A DNA stretch of 9,722 nt from NCBI GenBank assembly GCA_022566975.1, contig JADFHV010000052.1, positions 415-10,136 of the forward strand, read 5' to 3'. A program made the translations under genes and the position numbers. Origin of the DNA: Chloroflexota bacterium (lineage in GTDB: Bacteria; Chloroflexota; Dehalococcoidia; SAR202; UBA11138). Shown here in pieces: positions 1 to 6,113 of the stretch. Within the stretch, counting starts at the first letter, position 1. Each line of letters begins with the position of its first letter. The notes under the pieces were generated by a model. That model was not told where the DNA came from. It searched no databases and worked only from the letters and a program-made list of their open reading frames with translations.

Positions 1-1
1 T

Positions 2-235
2 GAGGCCGACATCGAGATAGACGAGGTGGTCGGCCCTCCCTTCCATTGCGTATTCATACGCGCTCCCGTCGTAAACGTCGTTGGCGATGGCGTGAAGGTG
101 CTGGCGAGGCTCGACGACGGGCGCCCGGTAGCTGTGAGACAGGGCGACCTACTCGGGACGTCCTTCCATCCGGAGTTGACCGACGATTCGCGAGTCCATG
201 AGCTGTTCCTGAGGATTGTCGAAAACGCCGCGTAG
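2..235 (+). CDS. pdxT: PLP synthase glutaminase subunit PdxT, C-terminal part (5' end outside window)
   Basis: Only the last 77 codons are present; the frame is open to the window edge from base 2, so the gene starts upstream. PdxT hydrolyses glutamine and passes the ammonia to PdxS, which makes pyridoxal 5'-phosphate in the cytoplasm. The fragment carries the family's C-terminal signature: a conserved FIRAP stretch, a VRQG stretch, then SFHPEL, whose His and Glu complete the class I glutaminase Cys-His-Glu triad. The nucleophile Cys lies in the missing upstream part, where pdxS would often be found. The gene ends at TAG 233-235 and overlaps the next reading frame by 20 nt, suggesting cotranscription. 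The motif spacing fits PdxT better than other class I amidotransferases such as HisH or GuaA. The identification is firm; the activity cannot be judged from a fragment. Confidence 0.93.
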   Translation, partial: EADIEIDEVVGPPFHCVFIRAPVVNVVGDGVKVLARLDDGRPVAVRQGDLLGTSFHPELTDDSRVHELFLRIVENAA

Positions 236-1172
236 ACAAGGTTCCGCCACCGTCAGACGCCTGGGCCCGCTCAGTACGGCGCTCTGCCTGCTGACACGCC
301 GGCCTTCGGGGTCCAACCGGGCTTACACGCTGGACAGCCTGGACCCGGCAAAGAGACGCAGCCTGTCCCTGGCCGAGACCGTGCGGACAGCAATGCCCCC
401 GCGCCGAGGCCGTAGCTGGCTCTCCTTCAAGGACCGCCGTCCCATCGCCCTGGTCACCGCCGGCCCGCGTTCTCATGCACAGAGCTGGGAGCTGAGGCAG
501 GTCCTTATAGACCAAGGGGCCGAGGAGCGCCTCCCGGCCCTGCTCGAGAGCGTGTCCAGGATGGCGGCCGCCAGGGGCGCGAAAAGAGTCTTTCTCCGAC
601 TGGTCAGGGATGATCCGGCCGTGAACGATGCCCGGCAAAGCGGCTTTTTCCCCTGCTTCCGAGAGACCCTCTTCAAGGGGACTCCCCTGCGGCAGACCGA
701 CGGGTCTCGCGGGTCTCTCAGGAAGAAAGAGGCGCGGCACGACTACGATCTGTTCCGGCTCTATAACGCGACGACGCCCGCAGACGTCCGCACGACCGTC
801 GGTATGACGTTCGACGCCTGGCAGGCTTCAGCGGAGAGGCCTCGGGGACGCAGTACCGAATACGTCCTGGAAAGCTCCGGTCAGGTAGTTGGCTGGGTCA
901 GGTACGTGCACAGGTCGTCTACGGGGACCCTGTCGGCAGTCTTCCATCCCTCCGCCGAAGAGGGGACCGCCTCTGCAATCGAGTTCGCGCTCGGGCGTCT
1001 CAGCGGGGCATCGATCGTTTATTGCCTGGTGCCGGAGTACCAGACCGCGCTGGGGCGAGTCCTGACCGACTACCGTTTCGACGCGGTATGTGAGTTCGAG
1101 ACGCTGGTCGGCTCTACCGTGGTCCGGGCCGAGCAGAAGGCCCGAACGAAGGTAACGGTCACCTCGACTTAG
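216..1172 (+). CDS. Hypothetical protein with two degenerate GNAT-like halves
   Basis: A 318-aa protein of unproven function. Two stretches have the rhythm of the GNAT acetyltransferase fold. In the first (about residues 75-155), a strand-like RPIALVTAG is followed by a helix and then [12 protein letters not shown] and a [12 protein letters not shown] ending. In the second (about 178-300), a WVRYVH strand is followed by a helix and then a [13 protein letters not shown] ending. Neither half shows a clear R/Q-x-x-G-x-G/A acetyl-CoA loop, so catalytic activity is doubtful. There is no signal peptide or transmembrane segment. The TTG start at 216 lies inside pdxT and has GAGGA directly next to it, too close for a good ribosome site. 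The first in-frame ATG (393) would cut into the first half. The real start is therefore uncertain, and coupling to pdxT translation is likely. The strand and tight spacing put it in the pdxT-to-tmk run. It could also be a structural or binding protein derived from a GNAT ancestor. Confidence 0.68.
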   Translation: MSKTPRRQGSATVRRLGPLSTALCLLTRRPSGSNRAYTLDSLDPAKRRSLSLAETVRTAMPPRRGRSWLSFKDRRPIALVTAGPRSHAQSWELRQVLIDQGAEERLPALLESVSRMAAARGAKRVFLRLVRDDPAVNDARQSGFFPCFRETLFKGTPLRQTDGSRGSLRKKEARHDYDLFRLYNATTPADVRTTVGMTFDAWQASAERPRGRSTEYVLESSGQVVGWVRYVHRSSTGTLSAVFHPSAEEGTASAIEFALGRLSGASIVYCLVPEYQTALGRVLTDYRFDAVCEFETLVGSTVVRAEQKARTKVTVTST

Positions 1173-1213
1173 TGCGCAAGCCCGGCGTTCTCCTTTCTTA
1201 GAGAGAACCACAC

Positions 1214-1220
1214 AGGAGGT
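1214..1220 (+). promoter_or_regulatory. Strong Shine-Dalgarno site for the R3H/AAA ATPase
   Basis: AGGAGGT at 1214-1220 is a full anti-16S match, 12 nt before the GTG at 1233. The spacing is a little long but no better start exists nearby, so it decides the GTG start. Confidence 0.7.
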
Positions 1221-1232
1221 ACAGACAGCCTG

Positions 1233-2789
1233 GTGCATCCCCAAATCGACGCTGAACTGGAGGCGCTGGTCGAGAGGCTGCCACGTCACATCCGAGAGCC
1301 GCTGAGAGCGCGTGAGGACATAAACGAGCTCCTAGAGGTAGTCCTGGACCTGGGCCGTCAACCCGAAGCCCGGTTTCTTGAAGAGAGCATCCTCCTGGAC
1401 CCCCACGAAGTGGGCCTTGAAGACCTGGCATACGTCATGGAGGGCGTCGGGGTCTTCGGCAAGGACAACCGCGCAGGCATTGAGCGGACCCTCCACCGTA
1501 TCTCAGGGATACGCAATCGGACCGGGGAGATCGTCGGCCTCACGCTTCGCGTAGGCCGGGCCGTCTATGGCACCACCCGGATCATCGAGGACCTGATCTC
1601 CACGGGAAAGAGCGTCCTGCTGGTCGGCAAGCCCGGCGTCGGCAAGACTACAATGCTCAGGGAGGTGGCGAGGGTCCTGGCGGACGACGCCGGCAAGCGT
1701 GTCATGGTCGTCGATACGTCCAACGAGATCGCCGGCGACGGCGACATACCCCACTCTGGAATAGGTCGCGCACGCAGGATGCAGGTGCCCACACCCGCTC
1801 TCCAGCACTCGGTCATGATCGAGGCTGTGGAAAACCACATGCCCGAGGTCATAATCGTCGACGAGATCGGGACCGAGCCCGACGCCAATGCAGCACGTAC
1901 CATCGCGGAACGCGGTGTCCAGCTCGTGGCGACCGCCCACGGCAATACCCTCCAGAACCTCATCATGAACCCGACCCTATCGGACCTTGTGGGTGGCGTG
2001 CATACCGTCATCCTAGGTGACGATGAGGCCCGCCGCCGGGGCACCCAGAAGACAGTGCAGGAGAGGAGGGCCCCTCCCACATTCGACATCATGGTGGAGA
2101 TACAGGGGTGGTATCGGGTCGCCATCCATCCGGACGTGAGCGACGTCGTTGACCGGATGCTGCGAGGGTTTCCCATCACACCCCAGACCCGCACCGTAGA
2201 CAAGGACGGCAACACCCACAGTCTTCAAACAGAGCCCGTCGTCTTCGCCGTCCCGAAGCACGCGGCCATTGGCGGGCGCGCGGAGCCGGTCCATGCCGCC
2301 GAGAGCCCGGCTCAGCCTGCACAGACGGCCACTCACATCCTTCCCTATGGGGTAAACAAAGGCAAGCTCCAACAGGTCGTTCGCGGTACGGGCGCGCCGG
2401 TCGAGCTCGTGTCTGATATCAAGGACGCCGACCTCCTCTTGACTACCAAGAACTACTACCGTCGCAGGACCCAGGCCCTGCGCTCCGCCGAAGACCAGGG
2501 AAAGCCCGTATACGTCCTCAGACGCAACACCACTCCCCAGATCGAGCAGTTCATCCGTGGAATCGGACGCAAACGGCATCGAGAACGGTCCGGGGAGAGC
2601 GTGAACCGCGCGGTAGAGGAAGCGGAGGAGGCGGCCGCACGCATAGACCGGGGCGAGACGCACGTGGCCCTGAATCCTCAGAGCGCTTACGTGCGTCACC
2701 TCCAGCACGAGATCGCCGAAAAATACGCCCTGGCTTCTTCCAGCACCGGCAGGGACGGCGCCCGCCACGTCGTCATCTTCCGGCGGTGA
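1233..2789 (+). CDS. R3H-domain AAA ATPase (SpoIIIAA/Ycf45-like, nucleic-acid binding)
   Basis: A 518-aa cytoplasmic P-loop ATPase with a C-terminal R3H domain. An N-terminal region (about 1-110, including GVGVFGKDNR and GIRNRTGEIVGLTLRVGR) leads into the ATPase core. The Walker A motif GKPGVGKTT is at 132-140, a DTSNEIAGDGDIPH segment follows at 161-174, the Walker B motif VIIVDEIGTE is at 206-215 and the sensor-like ATAHG is at 233-237. A linker rich in Ala/Pro/His (about 340-368) precedes a second conserved region (about 369-445). The R3H domain is at about 470-518, with Arg488 and His492 forming the R-x3-H signature expected to bind single-stranded nucleic acid. This matches the family shared by cyanobacteria, plastids (Ycf45) and Chloroflexota, whose ATPase resembles sporulation SpoIIIAA; its cellular role is poorly defined. 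The GTG start follows a strong AGGAGGT. The gene sits 60 nt after the GNAT-like gene and 75 nt before tmk on the same strand. The family assignment is firm; the biological function is open. Confidence 0.92.
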   Translation: MHPQIDAELEALVERLPRHIREPLRAREDINELLEVVLDLGRQPEARFLEESILLDPHEVGLEDLAYVMEGVGVFGKDNRAGIERTLHRISGIRNRTGEIVGLTLRVGRAVYGTTRIIEDLISTGKSVLLVGKPGVGKTTMLREVARVLADDAGKRVMVVDTSNEIAGDGDIPHSGIGRARRMQVPTPALQHSVMIEAVENHMPEVIIVDEIGTEPDANAARTIAERGVQLVATAHGNTLQNLIMNPTLSDLVGGVHTVILGDDEARRRGTQKTVQERRAPPTFDIMVEIQGWYRVAIHPDVSDVVDRMLRGFPITPQTRTVDKDGNTHSLQTEPVVFAVPKHAAIGGRAEPVHAAESPAQPAQTATHILPYGVNKGKLQQVVRGTGAPVELVSDIKDADLLLTTKNYYRRRTQALRSAEDQGKPVYVLRRNTTPQIEQFIRGIGRKRHRERSGESVNRAVEEAEEAAARIDRGETHVALNPQSAYVRHLQHEIAEKYALASSSTGRDGARHVVIFRR

Positions 2790-2850
2790 CCTCTGTCGGC
2801 ACCACACGCCCAACGCCCACGAGGCACCGACACCATGCTTGACTAGGCTG

Positions 2851-2855
2851 AAAGG
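2851..2855 (+). promoter_or_regulatory. Shine-Dalgarno site supporting the TTG start of tmk
   Basis: AAAGG lies 9 nt before TTG 2865. Together with the canonical MSLFVSFEGG beginning of the protein, it fixes the TTG as the start; no ATG or GTG fits. Confidence 0.6.
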
Positions 2856-2864
2856 CAGACTCGT

Positions 2865-3554
2865 TTGTCTCTTTTCGTATCCTTTGAGGGCGGCGAGGGC
2901 AGTGGCAAGACCACTCAGGTGGACCTGCTCACCGAACGGATACGCGACGCCGGTGTCTCCTGCGTCGTCGTCCGAGAGCCTGGGACCACCGCCCTCGGCT
3001 GGTACCTGCGGGACTGGCTCAAGCGAGGCGCCCTCACCGGCGAGTCTCCCTCCGACGAGGCCGAGCTGTTCCTGTTCGCTGCGGCACGGGCCGAGCTCGT
3101 CTCGAAGATCATCAAGCCCGAGCTGGCCCAGGCTGGCACCGTGGTAGTAGCGGACCGTTACGCCGATTCCACCCTGGCCTACCAGGGCCACGGCCGCGGA
3201 ATACCGAAAGAGCATATCGATCTGGTGAACGAGATTGCGACCCAGGGGGTCGACCCGGACATGACGTTCCTCCTCGATTGTCCTCCTGAGGCCGGGTTCG
3301 AGAGAGTTGGGGCGCTCCAGCTGAGCCTGCCCCTGGATCTCGGGCTGACTCGGCCCCGTGCGCGCCGTGACGAGGAGGGCACCCACTTCGAGGCCGAGTC
3401 CCTGGAATTCCATCGACGGGTCCGAGACGGCTACCTTGAGATCCTTAAGGAGGACCCGGCGAGGTGGACCGTGATTGATGCAACCAAGCCTGCGGACGAG
3501 ATCGGCCAGGTCATCTGGGACCGTGTCCGCCCTGCCCTACCCGGGGTGGACTAG
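2865..3554 (+). CDS. tmk: Thymidylate kinase (dTMP kinase) with an extended lid region
   Basis: A 229-aa protein that phosphorylates dTMP to dTDP using ATP in the cytoplasm, an essential step of dTTP supply. The P-loop FEGGEGSGKTT is at 7-17, the dTMP-binding REPG at 37-40 (followed here by TT instead of the usual GT), and the DRYADSTLAYQG motif at 97-108. Next come the LLDCPPE strand (136-142) and the FEAESLEFHRRV segment (175-186). The length is slightly above the usual 200-215 aa. The excess sits between Arg147 and the RARRDEEG stretch, where about 15 extra residues containing LQLSLPLDLG lengthen the lid loop. The reading frame is intact, so this looks like a natural insertion rather than an error. 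The start is TTG with AAAGG 9 nt upstream. It ends the pdxT-to-tmk run; a hairpin follows 7 nt after the stop. Confidence 0.95.
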   Translation: MSLFVSFEGGEGSGKTTQVDLLTERIRDAGVSCVVVREPGTTALGWYLRDWLKRGALTGESPSDEAELFLFAAARAELVSKIIKPELAQAGTVVVADRYADSTLAYQGHGRGIPKEHIDLVNEIATQGVDPDMTFLLDCPPEAGFERVGALQLSLPLDLGLTRPRARRDEEGTHFEAESLEFHRRVRDGYLEILKEDPARWTVIDATKPADEIGQVIWDRVRPALPGVD

Positions 3555-3560
3555 CGCTCC

Positions 3561-3589
3561 ATGGGCGCGACGAGCCGGCCTCGGCCCAT
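3561..3589 (+). terminator. Hairpin just after tmk, possible transcription end
   Basis: ATGGGC (3561-3566) pairs with GCCCAT (3584-3589), and inside it CGAG (3571-3574) pairs with CTCG (3580-3583) around a CCGGC loop, with a 4-nt bulge GCGA on the left arm. It starts 7 nt after the tmk stop. There is no T-run, so it is not a classical intrinsic terminator. It may instead mark a Rho-dependent end or protect the mRNA 3' end. Confidence 0.4.
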
Positions 3590-3627
3590 CTCCCGGGGTG
3601 GCCGCGTGATGAAGGCCATTGCGTAGA

Positions 3628-3653
3628 GGCACCCTGATAATTGAAGGGGTGCC
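3628..3653 (+). terminator. Second hairpin in the tmk-receiver gap
   Basis: GGCACCC (3628-3634) and GGGTGCC (3647-3653) form a perfect 7-bp stem around a 12-nt AT-rich loop. No T-run follows. Its lone position in non-coding DNA between two genes makes it a candidate terminator or attenuator-like element, but direction and function are undecided. Confidence 0.35.
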
Positions 3654-3771
3654 ACGATGCGCCGGCCAGGAGATCGCATCTACCGTGTCCTATGGATCGC
3701 CGCTCCAGGCCCGGACTGATCGGGTTGGGGCGCCTGTGCCTTGCTAGCAACTCGCCGGAAGTCATGGGGGC

Positions 3772-4164
3772 GTGTTAACGGTGGAAGCCATTCAGCCTCT
3801 CATACTCGTCGTCGAGGACGACGATGCGATAAGGGGCATCGTGAGTACGGTGCTGCAGGCAGAAGGCTACCGGACGGACCTAGCCCGCAACGGCGTCGAG
3901 GGCCTGGACAGATTCTATCTGGGCCTCCCAGACCTCATAATGATGGACGTAAAGATGCCCGAGATGGACGGCTGGGAGACCCTCGAGCGCCTGAGGAAGG
4001 TCTCCGACTGCCCCGTCATCATGCTTACGGTGTTCGGGTCACCCGACGACATCGTCCGGGGACTCGAGCTCGGAGCCGATGACTACCTCGTAAAACCCTT
4101 CGGTGTTCCAGAGTTGACCGCAAGAGTGAAAGCCGTCCTCCGAAGGGCGAGGCTCATATCGTAG
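3772..4164 (+). CDS. Stand-alone response-regulator receiver protein (PhoB/OmpR-type receiver, no output domain)
   Basis: A 130-aa cytoplasmic receiver domain. Every phosphorylation residue is visible: the acidic cluster E15-D18, the phospho-acceptor Asp59 in DLIMMDVKMPEMDG, Thr86 in IMLT and Lys108 in DDYLVKPF. The ending ELTARVKAVLRRA is the usual hinge that joins PhoB/OmpR receivers to a winged-helix DNA-binding domain. Here the protein stops four residues later, and the DNA beyond codes on the other strand for the PHP protein. No output domain is therefore present in any plus frame. It may act like CheY or Spo0F, by protein contact or as a phosphorelay intermediate. No histidine kinase is in the window. 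The start is GTG 3772; GTG 3781 is an alternative with GGGGG better spaced (10 nt) upstream. The family is certain, the partner unknown. Confidence 0.9.
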   Translation: MLTVEAIQPLILVVEDDDAIRGIVSTVLQAEGYRTDLARNGVEGLDRFYLGLPDLIMMDVKMPEMDGWETLERLRKVSDCPVIMLTVFGSPDDIVRGLELGADDYLVKPFGVPELTARVKAVLRRARLIS

Positions 4165-4179
4165 GGCTGATCACCGGCT

Positions 4180-4959
4180 CTAATCACCCTTCCAGAACCG
4201 CCACCAGCGAGCGCGCCGGCCAGGCCCAGGTGGCTCTACCACCACCTCCCGGTCCTCCAGGATCGCTCTAGGCGTGTCGACCACCATGGCCCGCGCGCGG
4301 TCAGGACCTACCAGCTTCGCCGCCGCGTCTACGCAGTGACGTAGCCGGGGCGACCGAGACCCACCGGGGAAATGTGTGTCGGATGCAATGACGTGTCCCA
4401 GGCCTCGGCGCAGCAGAGTCTCCGTGAACTTCTTGACGCGACGTCCGAAGTGCCCGACAAGGCTCCCGCCCGTAAGCTGGGTCAGCATGCCTCGTTCCAC
4501 CAGGTCCGCCAGAAAGTCGGGGTCCCTCTGGAAGGCCTCTATTCGGTCAGGGTGGGCCAGCACGGGAGTCAGCCCGTTCAGCTGGAGATCGAACAGGACC
4601 GACTCGATGTAGTTCGGACGGCCGAAGAAAGGCATCTCTACCAGGATATACCTTGAGCCGTTAATAGGCAGCGCGCTGCCGCTGGAGTAGTCCTGAGGGA
4701 GCTCCAGGTCCAAGTGGTTCTCCATACCCAGGAGCAGCGTCAGGTCGATGCCTTCGGCCTTGATTCGGGCGTTCATCTGCTCCGTCAGCTCTCGGATGTG
4801 AGCGACCGAAGAGTTATCGGTTACATCCCTGCGGTGGGGTGTGGCCAAAATGACCTTCGTCCCGTCCTCCGCGGCAACCCGTGCCATGTCGACGGTCTCA
4901 TCCGGGACCCTGGCCCCGTCGTCAACCCCGGGAAGAATGTGAGCATGGAGGTCGTACAC
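4180..4959 (-). CDS. CpsB/YwqE-type PHP-domain phosphatase (probable tyrosine-protein phosphatase)
   Basis: Read from GTG 4959 the protein has 259 aa and begins with the family's typical N-terminus, YDLHAHILPGVDDGA. The PHP metal ligands are visible: His5 and His7 in DLHAH, Asp14, His42 in ATPH, Glu80 in GME, Glu108, His136 in HPDR, and Asp194/His196 in SDTH. Relatives such as CpsB and YwqE are metal-dependent phosphatases that dephosphorylate bacterial tyrosine kinases controlling capsule or exopolysaccharide export. No such kinase is in the window, so the substrate is inferred. The C-terminus is a basic, Trp-rich tail (RRARWWRFWKGD, 248-259) that could touch the membrane. The frame stays open upstream to TTG/ATG codons near 5166, but those extra 69 residues look non-coding, match no family feature and cover the divergent promoter region, so I chose 4959. 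No good Shine-Dalgarno precedes it. Its end faces the receiver gene's end, 15 nt apart. Confidence 0.88.
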   Translation of the reverse strand: MYDLHAHILPGVDDGARVPDETVDMARVAAEDGTKVILATPHRRDVTDNSSVAHIRELTEQMNARIKAEGIDLTLLLGMENHLDLELPQDYSSGSALPINGSRYILVEMPFFGRPNYIESVLFDLQLNGLTPVLAHPDRIEAFQRDPDFLADLVERGMLTQLTGGSLVGHFGRRVKKFTETLLRRGLGHVIASDTHFPGGSRSPRLRHCVDAAAKLVGPDRARAMVVDTPRAILEDREVVVEPPGPGRRARWWRFWKGD

Positions 4960-5016
4960 TGAGTTTGCGGAGCGGCCGATGCCGGGTTCTAGCTCAGAAT
5001 CAGGTCGAGGCGTTCT

Positions 5017-5046
5017 ATGATAATCGCTGGTTGGTGACGAGAGCAA
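5017..5046 (-). promoter_or_regulatory. Candidate sigma70 promoter for the PHP phosphatase
   Basis: Read on the minus strand, TTGCTC (complement of 5041-5046) lies 18 nt before TATCAT (complement of 5017-5022). The -10 matches consensus in 5 of 6 positions, the -35 in 3 of 6. Transcription would begin near 5010, about 50 nt before GTG 4959. This fits the short start and would place the longer reading inside the promoter. Confidence 0.45.
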
Positions 5047-5072
5047 GACAGAGCAGACCCCAAGTGCGCTCG

Positions 5073-5102
5073 TTGTGGGCGGCGGGCTCGCTCTGCTAGA
5101 AT
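5073..5102 (+). promoter_or_regulatory. Candidate extended -10 promoter for the tandem GNAT gene
   Basis: TTGTGG (5073-5078) is 18 nt before TAGAAT (5097-5102), which is preceded by TGC, the extended -10 signature. The -10 matches 5 of 6 positions, the -35 only 3 of 6. The expected start near 5109 leaves a leader of about 55 nt before TTG 5166. It lies back to back with the PHP promoter. Confidence 0.5.
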
Positions 5103-5121
5103 CGTCGATATGGGCGCACCG

Positions 5122-5143
5122 CACCGTGGAGCGCTCCACCGTG
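5122..5143. promoter_or_regulatory. 22-bp imperfect palindrome, candidate operator in the GNAT leader
   Basis: The core GTGGAGCGCTCCAC (5126-5139) is a perfect 14-bp palindrome. One C/C mismatch on each side is followed by three more matching pairs, giving 22 bp. The octamer CACCGTGG also occurs twice as a direct repeat (5122-5129 and 5137-5144). It sits about 13 nt after the predicted transcription start of the GNAT gene, where a dimeric repressor could block elongation. The same bases could form an RNA hairpin upstream of the GGGAG ribosome site at 5152-5156. Confidence 0.45.
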
Positions 5144-5165
5144 GTCCCCATGGGAGCAGTGGACA

Positions 5166-6113
5166 TTGTCTGGCACCGAAATCAGGAACTTTCGCTGGGA
5201 AGACCTGGAGCCGCTCACGCGGATTCACAACGAGGTCTCAGGCGTTGCCGGCTCTGACAGGGCCTTCGACCTCGAGTCCATACAGCAGATGCTGTCGCAA
5301 CCGTCGTGCAGCGCCGAGGAGGACTGCTTCGTGGCTGTCTCCGACGGCTCACTCGTCGGCTTCGCGCTCGTCGGCTGCGAGCTCCCTATCGGACGGACCG
5401 TAGCAAGCGGTGGGGTGTTGGAGTCCCGGCGTCACGAAGGCATCGGACGAAGCCTTCTCGAAAGCGTGGTGCGCTACACCTCGTCCATCAACGCGTCGGT
5501 CCTGCACGTCGAGGCGCCGTCCGATGGAGCCGAGGCCCGCCACATGCTCGAGTCGGAAGGCTTTCGCGAGATCAAACGCTACTGGAAGATGCGCTGGGAG
5601 GGTCCGCAGGCTCCGGCGGTGGCGCTCCAGGATGGGTTCGAGCTTCGCCCTTTCAAGTTGGGCCAAGACGAAGCGGCGTTGACCGCTCTCCAGAACGCTG
5701 CCTTCAGTGATAGCTGGGGGTTTTGCCCCAACACAGTCGAGGAGATCAGCGCGCGGGTACGCTTCAGTCGTTGCTATCCCGAGGGCATCATCTTCGCCAC
5801 GGATGGGCACCGGTTGGCGGCGTACAACTGGACCATGAGGACGTCATCAGGGGACGGAGGCACGGGCTGGGTAGCCATGACCGGCGTTCACCCGGATTAC
5901 CGGAGCCGGGGCCTGGGGAGGGCCGTGGTGGTGGCCGGGATGGAGTACCTCAAGGCGATGGCCGTGGATACTATCGAGCTCGAGGTAGACTCGGAAAACG
6001 AACCGGCTACGAAGTTGTACTTAGGCCTGGGCTTTCGCCCGGTAGCTCACGGGACGTGGTACGAGAAGGAGCTCCGCCAGCAGGCAGAAAGCCCGGCTGG
6101 CCAGGCGAGCTAG
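5166..6113 (+). CDS. Tandem GNAT acetyltransferase, MshD (mycothiol synthase)-like
   Basis: A 315-aa cytoplasmic protein with two GNAT domains. In the N-terminal domain (about 1-145) the acetyl-CoA loop reads VLESRRHEGIGRSLL (84-98, R-x-x-G-x-G form RRHEGIG). In the C-terminal domain (about 158-303) it reads VHPDYRSRGLGRAVV (241-255), the stronger match to the Q/R-x-x-G-x-G/A motif. Each domain ends with the usual L/Y-x-x-x-GF element (ESEGFREI; YLGLGFRPV). The layout and the YRSRGLG plus VDSENEPATKLYLGLGF region resemble MshD, which acetylates the Cys-GlcN-Ins precursor of mycothiol. Many tandem GNATs of unrelated substrate look alike, so the substrate is unproven. The TTG start has GGGAG 9 nt upstream. 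The promoter and palindrome upstream suggest it is regulated separately and divergently from the PHP gene. Its stop shares a CTAG with that of the convergent DUF502 gene. Confidence 0.85.
   Translation: MSGTEIRNFRWEDLEPLTRIHNEVSGVAGSDRAFDLESIQQMLSQPSCSAEEDCFVAVSDGSLVGFALVGCELPIGRTVASGGVLESRRHEGIGRSLLESVVRYTSSINASVLHVEAPSDGAEARHMLESEGFREIKRYWKMRWEGPQAPAVALQDGFELRPFKLGQDEAALTALQNAAFSDSWGFCPNTVEEISARVRFSRCYPEGIIFATDGHRLAAYNWTMRTSSGDGGTGWVAMTGVHPDYRSRGLGRAVVVAGMEYLKAMAVDTIELEVDSENEPATKLYLGLGFRPVAHGTWYEKELRQQAESPAGQAS

Larger units (their letters stand above)
3555..3771. other. 217-nt intergenic region between tmk and the receiver gene
   Basis: No convincing reading frame or tRNA was found here. 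It contains the two hairpins at 3561-3589 and 3628-3653 and the perfect 10-bp palindrome TTGCTAGCAA at 3741-3750, 21 nt before the receiver's GTG. I found no well-spaced sigma70 promoter for the receiver gene. A GATAAT at 3636-3641 has no acceptable -35 partner and lies in the loop of the second hairpin. Confidence 0.5.

Noticed and set aside
54..740. A 228-codon minus-strand open frame opposite pdxT and the GNAT-like gene
   Set aside because: It lies opposite the recognisable PdxT end, and its composition is typical of a GC-rich shadow frame.
1187..1208. Inverted repeat GTTCTC/GAGAAC before the R3H ATPase
   Set aside because: A 6-bp stem with a 10-nt loop is within chance expectation, and no T-run follows.
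2794..2832. Possible hairpin between the R3H ATPase and tmk (TGTCGG with CCGACA) and a TTGACT box at 2839-2844
   Set aside because: The stem is only 6 bp around a 27-nt loop, and no -10 element lies at a fitting distance from TTGACT, so neither a terminator nor a tmk promoter is supported.
2013..3413. A 466-codon open frame on the minus strand across the end of the R3H ATPase and tmk
   Set aside because: It lies opposite two clearly conserved genes, spans their intergenic gap, and its product has no recognisable motif; long antisense frames are common in GC-rich DNA.
3555..3771. tRNA or small ORF in the tmk-receiver gap
   Set aside because: No T-loop GTTCGA-type sequence or cloverleaf was found, and no reading frame there has a ribosome site plus protein-like composition.
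4960..5166. N-terminal extension of 69 residues on the PHP phosphatase
   Set aside because: The family begins at the YDLHAH motif, the extension has no conserved features, and it would cover both candidate divergent promoters and the palindrome.
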